Source: a bacterium
Lineage (GTDB): Bacteria; Methylomirabilota; Methylomirabilia; Methylomirabilales; 2-02-FULL-66-22
Length of the DNA stretch: 64,000 bases
NCBI GenBank assembly: GCA_029580855.1
Contig: JAKPQH010000015.1
Span: 62,001-126,000 of the forward strand
Reading direction: 5' to 3'
Shown here: in pieces, positions 18,220-26,861 of the stretch
Position numbering within the stretch: position 1 is the stretch's first letter
Layout: each line of letters opens with the position of its first letter
Made by a program: the position numbers and the translations under genes
Notes under the pieces: model-generated
The model's input: only the letters and a program-made list of their open reading frames with translations
Database searches by the model: none
Told to the model about the DNA's origin: nothing

Positions 18220-20019
18220 CTACCACCCCAGCCCGTAACCGATGACGCGGCGCGGCGAGACGCCGCCCGCGATGACGCCGCGCGCCTCGTCGAGGCGGAT
18301 CCCCATGACCTTCCCGTTGGCCCACCCGTCGATCGGCTTCACCTCGTGGCCCCGCCGCTCCAGCTCCGTGAGGACCGCCCGATCGACCCGCCCCTCCACC
18401 TCCACCCGGTTGGGGTACGCCGGCCGCGGGTAGAAGGACGACGGGAAGTGGACGCAGGTGATCGTGGGGGCGTCCAGCGCCTGCTGCAGGTTCATGCCGA
18501 AGACCACGTGATTCAGGAAGAACTGGAGCGTCCACTGATCCTGCCCGTCCCCACCGGGCGTCCCGAAGACCATAAAGGGTTTTCCGTGGCGGGTGACCAG
18601 GGACGGGGTGAGCGTGGCCCGGGGCCGCTTGTGCGGCGCCAGGGCGTTGGGCCGCGCGGCGTTCAGGTAGAACATCTGGCCGCGGCTCCCCAGCGGAAAT
18701 CCGAGGCCGGGAATCACCGGGGAATCCGCCAGCCACCCGCCGCTGGGGGTCGCGGCCACCATGTTCCCCCGACGGTCCACGGCGTCCAGGTGGGTGGTAT
18801 CGCCCACGTGCGAGTGCCCCAGACCAAGATCCTTCACGGCGCGGCCCGCCACCTGGAGGGCGCGCCGGTTGTCCTCCTGCACGTTGAACGTCGCGTAGGC
18901 GGGCACGCCGTTCCCCACGTCCCCCGGCCGGAAATCCGGGCAGGCCTGGCCCGCGATCAGGGCCCGCCGCCTGGCCGTGTAGGTGGGCGAGAGCAGGATA
19001 TCCAGCGGAACCGTGTCGAATTTCGGATCGCCGTAATACGCTTCACGGTCGGCGAAGGCCAGCTTGGCCGACTCGATGAGGAGGTGGAGATAGTCGGCCG
19101 AGTTGTGACCGAGCGCCTTGAGGTCGTCCGCCGCCAGGAGCGCCAGCTGTTGCAGGAACACGGGCCCCTGGGTCCACGTCGGGCACTTGTGCACCGTGAG
19201 GTCGCCGTACGCCAAAGACACCGGCTCCTCCACCGAGGCCCGCCACTCCGCGAGATCGTGGAGGGACAGCAGACCGGCGTGCGCGCTCCCGGTCGCATCC
19301 TCGACCGGATTTGCGGCGATGTACGAGATCATCCGCTCCGCGATCTCCCCGGTGTAGAACGCGTCGCGGGCGGCCTCGATCCCCGCGACCCTCCCCTTGT
19401 GCGCCGCGGACGCCTCCGCCGCGCAGAGCCGCTTGAGCACCCCGGCCCAGTCCGGATTCCGCCAGACCTGTCCCACCTCGGGCACGCGCCCTCCCGGCAG
19501 GTACAGCGCGCCCGTGGTCGGGTACCGCGTGAGGTATTTCTCCCGGTTGACCGCCAGATGCTCCTGCAGCCCCTCGTAGATCGGAAACCCGTTCTCGGCC
19601 AGCTCGATGGCGGGCTGGAGCACATCGGCGAAGCGCAGCGTGCCGAAGCGGGCCAGCGCCGTCCCCCAGGTATCCACCGGGGCCGGAACGCATGCCGGCA
19701 GGTACCCGTCGCCCGGAATCAGATCGATGCCGTGCGCGCGGCACCAATCGATGGTGAACGCCGCCGCGTTCCACCCCACCCCGCTGATGGCAAAGGCCTT
19801 CCCTTCCGCGGCCGAATAGACCAGCGTCGGCACCTCGCCGCCGATGCCGTTGCTCTGCGGCTCCAGCAGGTTCAGGCAGAAACTCATGGCCGCGGCGGCG
19901 TCGACGGCGTTGCCGCCCTGCTCCATGATCCGAAAGCCCGCGGCCGTGGCCAGGTAATGCCCCGACGTGACCACGCCGCGCGTTCCCATGACCACGGGCC
20001 GTGTCGTGAAAGGTGCCAT
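18220..20019 (-). CDS. gamma-glutamyltransferase family protein
   Basis: 599-residue Ntn-hydrolase. The N-terminal large-subunit motif GVVTSGHYLATAAGFRIMEQGG and the autoprocessing site GDTTHLDAVD (nucleophile threonine near residue 410) identify the family, which cleaves gamma-glutamyl amides or related acyl-amides after self-cleavage. After the site the sequence reads NMVAATPSGGWL where true GGTs have a longer serine/threonine run, so this is a divergent member whose substrate may not be glutathione. No clear signal peptide is seen, suggesting a cytoplasmic enzyme. MAPFTTRPVV is taken as the start, with GAGGAG ahead. First gene of the ten-gene cluster. Confidence 0.88.
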   Translation of the reverse strand: MAPFTTRPVVMGTRGVVTSGHYLATAAGFRIMEQGGNAVDAAAAMSFCLNLLEPQSNGIGGEVPTLVYSAAEGKAFAISGVGWNAAAFTIDWCRAHGIDLIPGDGYLPACVPAPVDTWGTALARFGTLRFADVLQPAIELAENGFPIYEGLQEHLAVNREKYLTRYPTTGALYLPGGRVPEVGQVWRNPDWAGVLKRLCAAEASAAHKGRVAGIEAARDAFYTGEIAERMISYIAANPVEDATGSAHAGLLSLHDLAEWRASVEEPVSLAYGDLTVHKCPTWTQGPVFLQQLALLAADDLKALGHNSADYLHLLIESAKLAFADREAYYGDPKFDTVPLDILLSPTYTARRRALIAGQACPDFRPGDVGNGVPAYATFNVQEDNRRALQVAGRAVKDLGLGHSHVGDTTHLDAVDRRGNMVAATPSGGWLADSPVIPGLGFPLGSRGQMFYLNAARPNALAPHKRPRATLTPSLVTRHGKPFMVFGTPGGDGQDQWTLQFFLNHVVFGMNLQQALDAPTITCVHFPSSFYPRPAYPNRVEVEGRVDRAVLTELERRGHEVKPIDGWANGKVMGIRLDEARGVIAGGVSPRRVIGYGLGW

Positions 20020-20104
20020 GCGCCGTTCTCCTCGGAAAAGAGTTGGCTCGATTCGCGAGTGATCCCGCGGGGTTCCGCCGATGGGGCCCGCGGACACGGC
20101 GCGG

Positions 20105-20133
20105 ATACTACCGCGCCCTCCGAACCGCGTCAA
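20105..20133 (-). promoter_or_regulatory. putative sigma-70 promoter of the ten-gene uptake/degradation cluster
   Basis: Minus strand: TTGACG (20133-20128), exactly 17 bases, TAGTAT (20110-20105). It lies about 85 bases before the ggt-like start codon and is the only convincing promoter found between 8.8 and 20.2 kb. Confidence 0.55.
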
Positions 20134-20197
20134 CCCCGCGTCCGCCCGGCCGAGCTGCCGACACCGTCCGCCGTTGCGCCCTGTGCGGCTCCGCGCG

Positions 20198-20208
20198 AAA
20201 AAAACCGG
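20198..20208 (-). terminator. possible weak terminator of polX
   Basis: On the minus strand a run of seven T follows the polX stop within a few bases, preceded by only a 3-4 base G/C stem. It is a marginal intrinsic terminator. Confidence 0.3.
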
Positions 20209-21942
20209 TCAGCGCCGTTGCGTCCGTCGCTGCTTCAGCCACGCGGAAAGGGCCTGCGCCGATCGCGTGTTCAGCACGTCCGACGCCGTGAGCCATGCCC
20301 GCCGCGCCACCGCCACCCCGTACCGCATGTACTCCAGCTGCGGGATAGCGTGGGCGTCGGTGCTGATGGCGATGGGAATCCCGAGGTCTTTGGCCCGGCG
20401 CGCGTGCACGTCGTTCAGATCCAGGCGGGACGGCGACGCGTTGATCTCGACGGCCACGCCCCCCGTCTTGGCGGCCTGGAGCACCGTCTCGATGTCCGCC
20501 TCGTACGGCGCGCGCTCGCCGATCAGGCGCCCCGTGGGGTGGCCGAGGATGTGCACGAGGGGGTGCCGGACCGCGCGCACGATCCGCCGGGTCATGTCGT
20601 CCCGGCTCATCTTGAACCGCGAGTGGATGGAGACCTGCACGAGGTCGAGCTGGGCCAGGATCTCGTCGGGGAAGTCCAGGCTCCCGTCCGCCCGGATGTC
20701 CACCTCGCATCCGGCCAGGACGCGGAATCCCTTGGACCGCTGGTTATACGCCCGCACCTCCGCGATCATCTGGACGACCTGCGTCTCGTCCATGCCGCCC
20801 GCCACGGTCGCCGACTTCGAGTGATCGGTGACCGCCATGTACCGATAGCCCTTCGCCCGCACCCCCGCGGCGAGGTCCGCCATCGAGTGGGCCCCGTCGC
20901 TCCAGGTCGTGTGCAACTGCAGGTCTCCGCGGATGTCGTCGAGCACCACCAGCGCGGGTAACCGGTTTTCCCGCGCGGCCTCCACCTCTCCGCCGTCCTC
21001 GCGGATCTCCGGCGGGACGAACGCCAGGCCGATCGCCCGGTAGACCTCCTCTTCGGTGGCTCCCGCGACGCGCCGGTTCGTCTTTTCATCGAAGACGCCG
21101 TACTCGTTGACCTTCAACCCCTGCCGCTGCGCCAGCTCGCGCACGCGGATGTTGTGCTGTTTGGAGCCGGTGAAGTACTGGAGTGCGGCGCCGAAGCATT
21201 CCGGCGCGACGACCCGGAGATCGGCCTGGATCCCTTCGCGCAGCCGGACGCTCGACTTGGTCTCCCCATGGGCGATGACCTCGGCTACGTTGGGCAAGGC
21301 GACGAACGCCTCCATGACCCGTGCGGGCCGCGTGGACGCCACCAGGATATCGAGGTCCTTGACGGTCTCCCGCATGCGGCGGACGCTGCCCGCCAGACTG
21401 ATCCGATCCGTCCCCTCCAGAGCCTCCAACGCCGTGCGGATGGCCTCGGCGAGGGGGAGCGCCGCCCCCAGCGGCATCCGTTCCCGTCCGCTCTTCCAGA
21501 CGGCGATCCCCTTCAGGATATTTTCCTCGGTCTTGGCCTGGATGCCGGGGATGCCGACCAGCGCATGCGCCTGCGCCAGCTCCTCCAGCCGCTCCACCGA
21601 GTCCACGCCCGCCCGCTCGTAGAGCAGCTTCGCCGTCTTCGGCCCGACGCCGTGGATGCCCATCATCTCCACGACGCCCGGCGGGATCTCCGTGCGCAGC
21701 TCGCCCAGGTACGCCACCGCCCCGTGCGCGAGATACTCCTGGATCTTCCCCGCCAGATCCCGGCCGATGCCGGGGATCTCCTGCAGACCGCCGCGTGCGG
21801 CCACCGCCGCCACGTCCTCCGCCAGCCCCTCCATCGTCTGGGCCGCGCGCCGGTAGGCCCGGACGCGGAAGGGATTCTCGCTCTTGATCTCCAGAAAGTC
21901 GGCGATCTCGTTAAACAGCGCGGCGATCTCGGCGTTTCTCAC
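20209..21942 (-). CDS. polX: family X DNA polymerase with PHP domain (PolX)
   Basis: 577-residue DNA repair polymerase. An N-terminal helical domain (VRNAEIAALFNEIADFLEIK) and helix-hairpin-helix motifs (GIGRDLAGKI, HGVGPKTAKLLYERAG) precede the nucleotidyltransferase palm with LAGSVRRMRETVKDLDILVAS, carrying the metal aspartates near residue 195. The C-terminal PHP phosphoesterase domain (about 335-570) has DLQLHTTWSDG, VTDHSKSA, GCEVDIRADG and INASPSRLDLND and would supply 3'-exonuclease activity. The start is the GTG at 21942 because family members begin at this point. It fills gaps in base excision repair and is near mutM. Confidence 0.95.
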   Translation of the reverse strand: MRNAEIAALFNEIADFLEIKSENPFRVRAYRRAAQTMEGLAEDVAAVAARGGLQEIPGIGRDLAGKIQEYLAHGAVAYLGELRTEIPPGVVEMMGIHGVGPKTAKLLYERAGVDSVERLEELAQAHALVGIPGIQAKTEENILKGIAVWKSGRERMPLGAALPLAEAIRTALEALEGTDRISLAGSVRRMRETVKDLDILVASTRPARVMEAFVALPNVAEVIAHGETKSSVRLREGIQADLRVVAPECFGAALQYFTGSKQHNIRVRELAQRQGLKVNEYGVFDEKTNRRVAGATEEEVYRAIGLAFVPPEIREDGGEVEAARENRLPALVVLDDIRGDLQLHTTWSDGAHSMADLAAGVRAKGYRYMAVTDHSKSATVAGGMDETQVVQMIAEVRAYNQRSKGFRVLAGCEVDIRADGSLDFPDEILAQLDLVQVSIHSRFKMSRDDMTRRIVRAVRHPLVHILGHPTGRLIGERAPYEADIETVLQAAKTGGVAVEINASPSRLDLNDVHARRAKDLGIPIAISTDAHAIPQLEYMRYGVAVARRAWLTASDVLNTRSAQALSAWLKQRRTQRR

Positions 21943-22028
21943 GGGGTCAATCCCTCGGTCATGTATTCCAACGGAATCTCGGCCGCTCTGCCCGTTATCC
22001 TCCAGGCCGCTCAAAACGGTCTGGATGT

Positions 22029-22066
22029 CCTTCGACGCGCTCAGGACCCCGAGCGAAGTCGAGGGG
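22029..22066. repeat. REP-like palindromic element
   Basis: An imperfect hairpin: CCTTCGAC, GCTC and GG on the left pair with CC, GAGC and GTCGAGG on the right around a two-base centre. The core, a CTTCGAC...GCTCAGGA type sequence, is a widespread intergenic palindrome in high-GC genomes. Only one copy is in the window. Confidence 0.5.
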
Positions 22067-22091
22067 CTGGGCGTCGCGCGATCCGACGGGT

Positions 22092-22108
22092 ACCCACCGT
22101 AGGTGGGT
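22092..22108. repeat. perfect 7-base hairpin beside the REP-like element
   Basis: ACCCACC, three-base loop, GGTGGGT; a second small hairpin (CCCAT, four-base loop, ATGGG) follows at about 22127-22139. Together with the element at 22029 they occupy the gap between polX and the radical SAM gene. Confidence 0.45.
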
Positions 22109-22191
22109 GCAGGCGTCCTCGGGTGCCCATTCCGATGGGTGAGTACGCCGCAGCGCCACGGGAGCCCGGCAACGCCGCAGATGGACCGTTT

Positions 22192-23121
22192 TCAGCAGCC
22201 TCTGACGCCGTCCAGTCGCGTCAGCCCCGCGGCGCGCGCGAGCCGAACCGCGCGCGCCATCTCGTCGGCACGCGGCCGCCGCGCCAGCGGCGGATACTCC
22301 CACGCCCGATGACACGGCCGGTACTGACCCATGATATTGACGTACGTGTGCGGGGACAGCGAGGCCAGAAAGGCCACCACCTCCGCGGTGCCGGCCAGAT
22401 CCTCGGGGAGCACCAGATGCCGCACGAGCAGCCCGCGTCGCGCCACGCCCCACCGATCCAGGACGAGATCGCCCACCTGCCGGTGTATTTCACGGAGAGC
22501 CGCCTTGGCGGTGTCGGGGTAGTCCTCCACCCCGGAATACCGCCTGGCCGTATCCGCGTCCGCATACTTGAAGTCGGGCATGTAGATATCCACGATGCCG
22601 TCCAGCAGACGGAGAGCCTCCAGCGACTCGTACCCGCCGCAGTTGTACACCAGCGGAAGGTTCAACCCGGCCTGGACGGCGATGGGGAGCGCCCGGAGGA
22701 TCTGGAAGATCTGGTGCGTCGGCGTGACCAAATTGATGTTGCGGCAGCCCAGGCGCTGGAGGTCCAGCATCATGGCCGCCAGGCGGGCCGGCGAGACGAC
22801 CGCCCCGTCGCCCCGCTGGCTGATCTCGGCGTTCTGGCAGAACACGCACTGCAGGTTGCAGCGCGCCAGAAAGATCGTCCCGGACCCTCCGCCGCCGACC
22901 AGCGGCCCCTCCTCGCCGAAGTGCGGGCCGTAACTGGCGACGACCGCCTCGCCGCCGACCCCGCACGCGCCCGTGGCGCCCTGGAGCCGCCGCGCGCCGC
23001 ATGCGCGCGGGCAGACGCGGCAGGCCTCCGTCAGCGCACGGACCGCCTCGACACGGCGCAGCAGTTCCCCGGACTCGTGCAGGGCTCGGTAACCCGGCCA
23101 GGACACGGAGCGCCCTCCCAT
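22192..23121 (-). CDS. radical SAM protein, PflX-like (COG1313)
   Basis: 309 residues. The radical SAM cluster motif is CNLQCVFC near residue 90, preceded by a cysteine-rich segment CRVCPRACGARRLQGATGACG (residues 35-55) found in the PflX branch of pyruvate formate-lyase activating enzyme homologues. Later motifs are NLVTPTHQI, VYNCGGYE and HLVLPEDLAGT. The target protein or substrate of this branch is not known, and no glycyl radical enzyme is encoded in the window. It ends about 250 bases before polX and starts 54 bases after mutM, so it may share the mutM transcript. Confidence 0.85.
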   Translation of the reverse strand: MGGRSVSWPGYRALHESGELLRRVEAVRALTEACRVCPRACGARRLQGATGACGVGGEAVVASYGPHFGEEGPLVGGGGSGTIFLARCNLQCVFCQNAEISQRGDGAVVSPARLAAMMLDLQRLGCRNINLVTPTHQIFQILRALPIAVQAGLNLPLVYNCGGYESLEALRLLDGIVDIYMPDFKYADADTARRYSGVEDYPDTAKAALREIHRQVGDLVLDRWGVARRGLLVRHLVLPEDLAGTAEVVAFLASLSPHTYVNIMGQYRPCHRAWEYPPLARRPRADEMARAVRLARAAGLTRLDGVRGC

Positions 23122-23175
23122 CGCCGAGATTGTACCACCGGCCCGCGGGGCTTCACAACCGGCGCGGCGCCGTCG

Positions 23176-23997
23176 CTACCGCTGGCAGGCGGGACAGAAA
23201 TGCGTTCCGCGCTGGCCCAGGACGATCCGCCGGACCGGGGTCTTGCAGACGACGCACGGCCTTCCGTGGCGACGGTAGACGCGGTGGAGGGGCGCGAAGC
23301 GGCCGGGCTCGCCGGACGGATCGCGGAAGTCCGAGATGGAGCTCCCGCGGTGCCGGATGCCGGCTTCCAGCACGGCGCGTATACCGCGCCGCAGGGCCCG
23401 GATCTCCTCCGCGCGGAGCGACGAGGCCCGCCGCGTGGGCCGGATGCCCGCGCGAAACAGCGCCTCATCCGCGTAGATATTCCCGATGCCCGCAATCCGC
23501 CGCTGATCCAGGAGGAGCGCCTTGATCCGCCCCCGGCATCCCCGGCACAGACCGCCGAGGGCCGCCGCGGTGAAAACCGGGTCCAGCGGTTCCAGGCCGA
23601 CGTCGAGCGCGGAGTCCACGGTGCGCGCGGGCACCACGAAAAGCTCTCCGAACTTTCGTACGTCCCGGTACGCGAGAAGGCCGCCGCGGGACAGACCGAA
23701 GTGCGCGTGCGTGTGGCCGTCCGGCCGGAACCCATGCTGCGCCTCGCACCAGAGGAGCTGTCCGGTCATCCCCAGGTGCACGACGAGGCTATCCGCGCCG
23801 AGATCGAAGACCAGGAACTTTCCACGCCGCCGCAGGGCCCGGATGCGTCGTCCGACGACGGTTGCCGCCACGGCCTCCGGCGTGCCCCGGCGGCGCGTCA
23901 GCCGCGGCTCGACGATCCGCGCCTCCAGGATCGTCCGCCCCACGACCAGCGGCGCCAGCGCGCGCCGGATGACTTCGACTTCCGGCAACTCGGGCAT
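23176..23997 (-). CDS. mutM: formamidopyrimidine-DNA glycosylase MutM (Fpg)
   Basis: 273-residue base excision repair enzyme that removes 8-oxoguanine and ring-opened purines. All key parts are visible: the catalytic N terminus PELPEVE (Pro2 nucleophile, Glu3), the beta-loop lysine in RRRGKFLVFDL, the helix-two-turn-helix region ending RIAGIGNIYADEALFRAGI and the C-terminal zinc finger with CVVCKTPV and CPACQR. Length equals the family norm. It follows a membrane protein gene and a HAD gene on the same strand, with a 78-base gap. Confidence 0.97.
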   Translation of the reverse strand: MPELPEVEVIRRALAPLVVGRTILEARIVEPRLTRRRGTPEAVAATVVGRRIRALRRRGKFLVFDLGADSLVVHLGMTGQLLWCEAQHGFRPDGHTHAHFGLSRGGLLAYRDVRKFGELFVVPARTVDSALDVGLEPLDPVFTAAALGGLCRGCRGRIKALLLDQRRIAGIGNIYADEALFRAGIRPTRRASSLRAEEIRALRRGIRAVLEAGIRHRGSSISDFRDPSGEPGRFAPLHRVYRRHGRPCVVCKTPVRRIVLGQRGTHFCPACQR

Positions 23998-24075
23998 CTC
24001 GTCCCTTCCGGCCTCCGGCGCGGCCGGGCGGACCGGTCGGATCGCCGCGTCATGGCCGCGCCCCCGGGCCGTGCG

Positions 24076-24597
24076 TCAGGAATCCGGGATCGAAAAAAGC
24101 TCCGGACGCGAGGCGCGGATCCGGGTCAGCGCCGCCCCCCATTGCCGCGTGGACGGGAAGGCCAGGGCGAAGGCCAGCACCGACACGGCGGCCAGCGCGT
24201 AGAAATCCACCAGGTAGCCGCCGACGAAATACAACGCCAGACCCAGGATCACGGGGATCTCCGCCACCGCGAACACCAGGATCTGGTTCGAGGACAGAAC
24301 GGAGAGCACCTCCGGCAGCGAGCGTCCGCGAGCGCGCAGGATGAGCCGCGCCGGATCGAAGAGGCGGCGCCGCATCAGCAGGATGGCGATGCAGGCGGCG
24401 AAGCCGAGGACGTAGAGGGGGTACCGCATCCAATCCACGGCGGCGAAGGCGTCGCGCCCGCGCGGGATCTGACCCACCTTCCGGATGACCTGCACCACGA
24501 CCCAATACACCAGGATGGATCCCAGCATGGCCGCGTAGACCACGCGCAGGGGCGCCAGGACCGCGTGCATGCGGTCCCGGATGGCCTCATCCAGCAT
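24076..24597 (-). CDS. hypothetical four-helix membrane protein
   Basis: 173 residues, unrecognised family. Four hydrophobic helices lie near residues 17-38, 59-78, 107-128 and 132-150, with short basic loops between. No catalytic motif is seen. The ATG at 24597 is inside the end of the HAD gene (11-base overlap), so expression depends on that gene. Possibly a small integral membrane protein of unknown role. Confidence 0.7.
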   Translation of the reverse strand: MLDEAIRDRMHAVLAPLRVVYAAMLGSILVYWVVVQVIRKVGQIPRGRDAFAAVDWMRYPLYVLGFAACIAILLMRRRLFDPARLILRARGRSLPEVLSVLSSNQILVFAVAEIPVILGLALYFVGGYLVDFYALAAVSVLAFALAFPSTRQWGAALTRIRASRPELFSIPDS

Positions 24598-25246
24598 GGG
24601 GCGCCTCCCCGGCGGGGACCAGCCCCCCAAGATCCACGCTCCCCAGATCGTCGACCACCAGATCCGCCTCCAGCAACCGCGCGCGGGGACAGGAGTGGGT
24701 CACGGCCACGCACACCATCCCGGCGGCTTTGGCGGCCCGGATCCCGCCGGGCGAATCCTCGATCGCCACGCACCGCTCCGGGGACACGCCCAGCCCGCCG
24801 GCGGCCCGGAGAAACGGCTCCGGATGCGGTTTGCCGTGAACGCAGTCGTCGCGGGTGACGATGGTCTGGAAACGCTCGCGGATCCCGAGCGACGCCAGCG
24901 CCAGTTCCGCTTCGTGCCGCAACGACCCCGTGGCGAGCGCCACGCGCCAGCCGTCGGTTCGCCGCAGGAGCTCCAGGCCGTCGGCAAAGGGGGGGATCCC
25001 GGCGGCGACGAGCTCCAGATAGCGCCGACTCTTGGCCTGGACCGCCGCCTGTCGAGCCGAGGCGTCCGGGAGCAGGAGCTCCATCACCTCCCAGTCGGAG
25101 TACGCGATGTAGCGCCCGTAGTAATCCGCTTCGGACATCGGCACGCCGTACGTCGCCAGGATCTCTTGGGTCGTGAGAAAATGGAGCGGCTCGCTGTCGA
25201 TCAACACCCCGTCCATGTCGAAGATCACGCCGCGCTCGGTGTCCAC
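24587..25246 (-). CDS. HAD-family phosphatase/phosphomutase (beta-phosphoglucomutase-like)
   Basis: 219 residues. HAD motif I FDMDGVLIDSEP (residues 9-20) with both nucleophile and acid/base aspartates, an alpha-helical C1 cap (about 20-90), motif II VALATGS, motif III lysine in GKPHPEPF and motif IV IEDSPGGIRAAKAAGM. This set fits the beta-phosphoglucomutase/phosphatase branch acting on sugar phosphates. A second member of the family lies at 35716-36393 but the two are only moderately alike. Confidence 0.88.
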   Translation of the reverse strand: MDTERGVIFDMDGVLIDSEPLHFLTTQEILATYGVPMSEADYYGRYIAYSDWEVMELLLPDASARQAAVQAKSRRYLELVAAGIPPFADGLELLRRTDGWRVALATGSLRHEAELALASLGIRERFQTIVTRDDCVHGKPHPEPFLRAAGGLGVSPERCVAIEDSPGGIRAAKAAGMVCVAVTHSCPRARLLEADLVVDDLGSVDLGGLVPAGEAPHAG

Positions 25247-25380
25247 GGTCGCTCCCGATCCCCACCCGGTCGCCGTCGGCCGCCCGCAACCCCCGGGCGT
25301 TCCCGGCCTGCGGCGGTGCGTTGGGGGTCTCCTGTCCCCGCAATGGGATACGGCTCTGTTCTGCGCCTTTGGCGACTCGG

Positions 25381-25400
25381 CGAGAGGCCCTGATCTCTCG
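25381..25400 (-). terminator. possible terminator of the ntrYX operon
   Basis: Inverted repeat CGAGAG, eight-base loop, CTCTCG, starting nine bases beyond the ntrX stop codon. No T-run follows, so confidence is limited. Confidence 0.35.
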
Positions 25401-25408
25401 TTTGCGGG

Positions 25409-26788
25409 TCAATCCTCTGGCGTCTCGATCCCATAGCTCTTGATCTTGCGGTGGAGATTGCTGCGCTCGATCCCCAGCCGCTCGGCCGCCCGCGTGATGT
25501 TCCAGTGCGCTTCGCGTAACCGGCGCAGGATGAAGGCCTTTTCGAACTGCTCTCGCGCCTCCCGCAGCGTCCCGTCCAGCTCTTCCTCGGACGCCACCGG
25601 GCTCTCGGGCCCGCTCGGAGGCCGCAGACGCAGCGCAGACGCCACATCGTCCTGCGTGATGGCCTCCTGCGGCACCATGATCACCATCCGCTCGATCACG
25701 TTTCGCAGCTCCCGCACGTTTCCCGGCCAGGCGTGCTGCACGAGCAGCTGCAGCGCATCCGAGCGCAGCGCCTTTTGTCGCTTTCCGTACTCGCGGGAAA
25801 AGAGGCGCAGGAAATGGTCCGCCAGCAGGGCGATGTCCTCCCGCCGGTCCCGCAGCGGGGGAACCTCGAAGGGAATGACGTTGAGCCGGTAGAAGAGATC
25901 CTCGCGGAAGGTGCCCTTCCGGATCTCCTCCTCGAGATCCTTGTTGGACGCGGCGATCACGCGGACGTCCACGGAGAGGGTCTCGCTCCCTCCGACCCGC
26001 TCCAGGGTCTGCTCCTGCAACACCCGCAGGACCTTGGCCTGGGTCTTGAGACTCATGTCCCCGACCTCGTCCAGAAAGATGGTGCCGCCGTCCGCCACTT
26101 CGAACTTCCCGCGCCGCTTCGTGGTGGCGCCCGTGAACGATCCTTTCTCGTGGCCGAAGAGCTCGCTCTCGATGAGCTCGTCAGGGATGGCGGCGCAGTT
26201 CACCTCCACGAACGGTTTCTCGGCCCGCAGACTCTGCCGGTGAATGGCGCGGGCGATGAGCTCCTTGCCCGTCCCGCTCTCCCCGCGGATCAGAACCCGG
26301 CCGTGGCTGGGGGCTGCGGACTGAATCTGCCCCCGCAGCGCCTGGATGGCCGGGCTTTCCCCGACGATCTCGTAGCGCTCGGCCAGGGTTTGCCGGAGCC
26401 TCAGGTTCTCTTGCGCGAGCCGGTGGTGGTCCAGGGCGTTTCGGACGGCCAGGACGGTTTTTTCCAGGCTCAGCGGCTTTTCGATGAAATCGTAGGCCCC
26501 GAGCTTGGTCGCCTTGACCGCCGTCTCCACGTTGGAGTGGCCCGAGATCATGATGACGGGCAACCCAGGATGGAGCCGCTTGACCTCCTCGAGGGCCTGT
26601 AACCCGTCCATCCCCGGCAGCCACACGTCCAGGACGACGAGGTCCGGGGTCGCCTGGGCGATCTGTCTCAGCAGATCCTCGCCGGTCGCCGCCCCCCGCA
26701 CGCGATAGCCCTCGTCCTTGAGAATGCCTTCCAGGGAGCTGCGGATATTTTTCTCGTCGTCGACGACCAGAATCTCTTCCCGGCTCAT
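25409..26788 (-). CDS. ntrX: sigma-54-dependent response regulator NtrX
   Basis: 459 residues: receiver domain (1-120, phospho-acceptor in VLDVWLPGMDG), AAA+ sigma-54 activation domain (about 140-375) with Walker A GESGTGKE, the sigma-54 contact loop as GSFTGA, Walker B FLDEVGDM, and a Fis-type helix-turn-helix at the end (ITRAAERLGIERSNLHRKI). The order and the adjacent NtrY kinase identify NtrX. It would activate sigma-54 promoters in response to nitrogen or redox state. ATG at 26788 starts the receiver domain directly. Confidence 0.93.
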   Translation of the reverse strand: MSREEILVVDDEKNIRSSLEGILKDEGYRVRGAATGEDLLRQIAQATPDLVVLDVWLPGMDGLQALEEVKRLHPGLPVIMISGHSNVETAVKATKLGAYDFIEKPLSLEKTVLAVRNALDHHRLAQENLRLRQTLAERYEIVGESPAIQALRGQIQSAAPSHGRVLIRGESGTGKELIARAIHRQSLRAEKPFVEVNCAAIPDELIESELFGHEKGSFTGATTKRRGKFEVADGGTIFLDEVGDMSLKTQAKVLRVLQEQTLERVGGSETLSVDVRVIAASNKDLEEEIRKGTFREDLFYRLNVIPFEVPPLRDRREDIALLADHFLRLFSREYGKRQKALRSDALQLLVQHAWPGNVRELRNVIERMVIMVPQEAITQDDVASALRLRPPSGPESPVASEEELDGTLREAREQFEKAFILRRLREAHWNITRAAERLGIERSNLHRKIKSYGIETPED

Positions 26789-26861
26789 CGGGTGTTCACC
26801 ATGCCACACCGGTGTCGGCGCTCGGCGGGTCCGGACTCCCCGGCCGCGGCCGCTCCGCTCC

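Noticed and set aside
14837-18238. A 1133-codon open frame on the + strand, and similar frames at 21154-24858, 17905-20961, 12886-15555, 9840-11891 and 341-1771
   Set aside because: All lie antisense to well-recognised genes; their products are Arg/Pro/Gly/His-rich with no domain, as expected in high-GC DNA where stop codons are scarce on the opposite strand.
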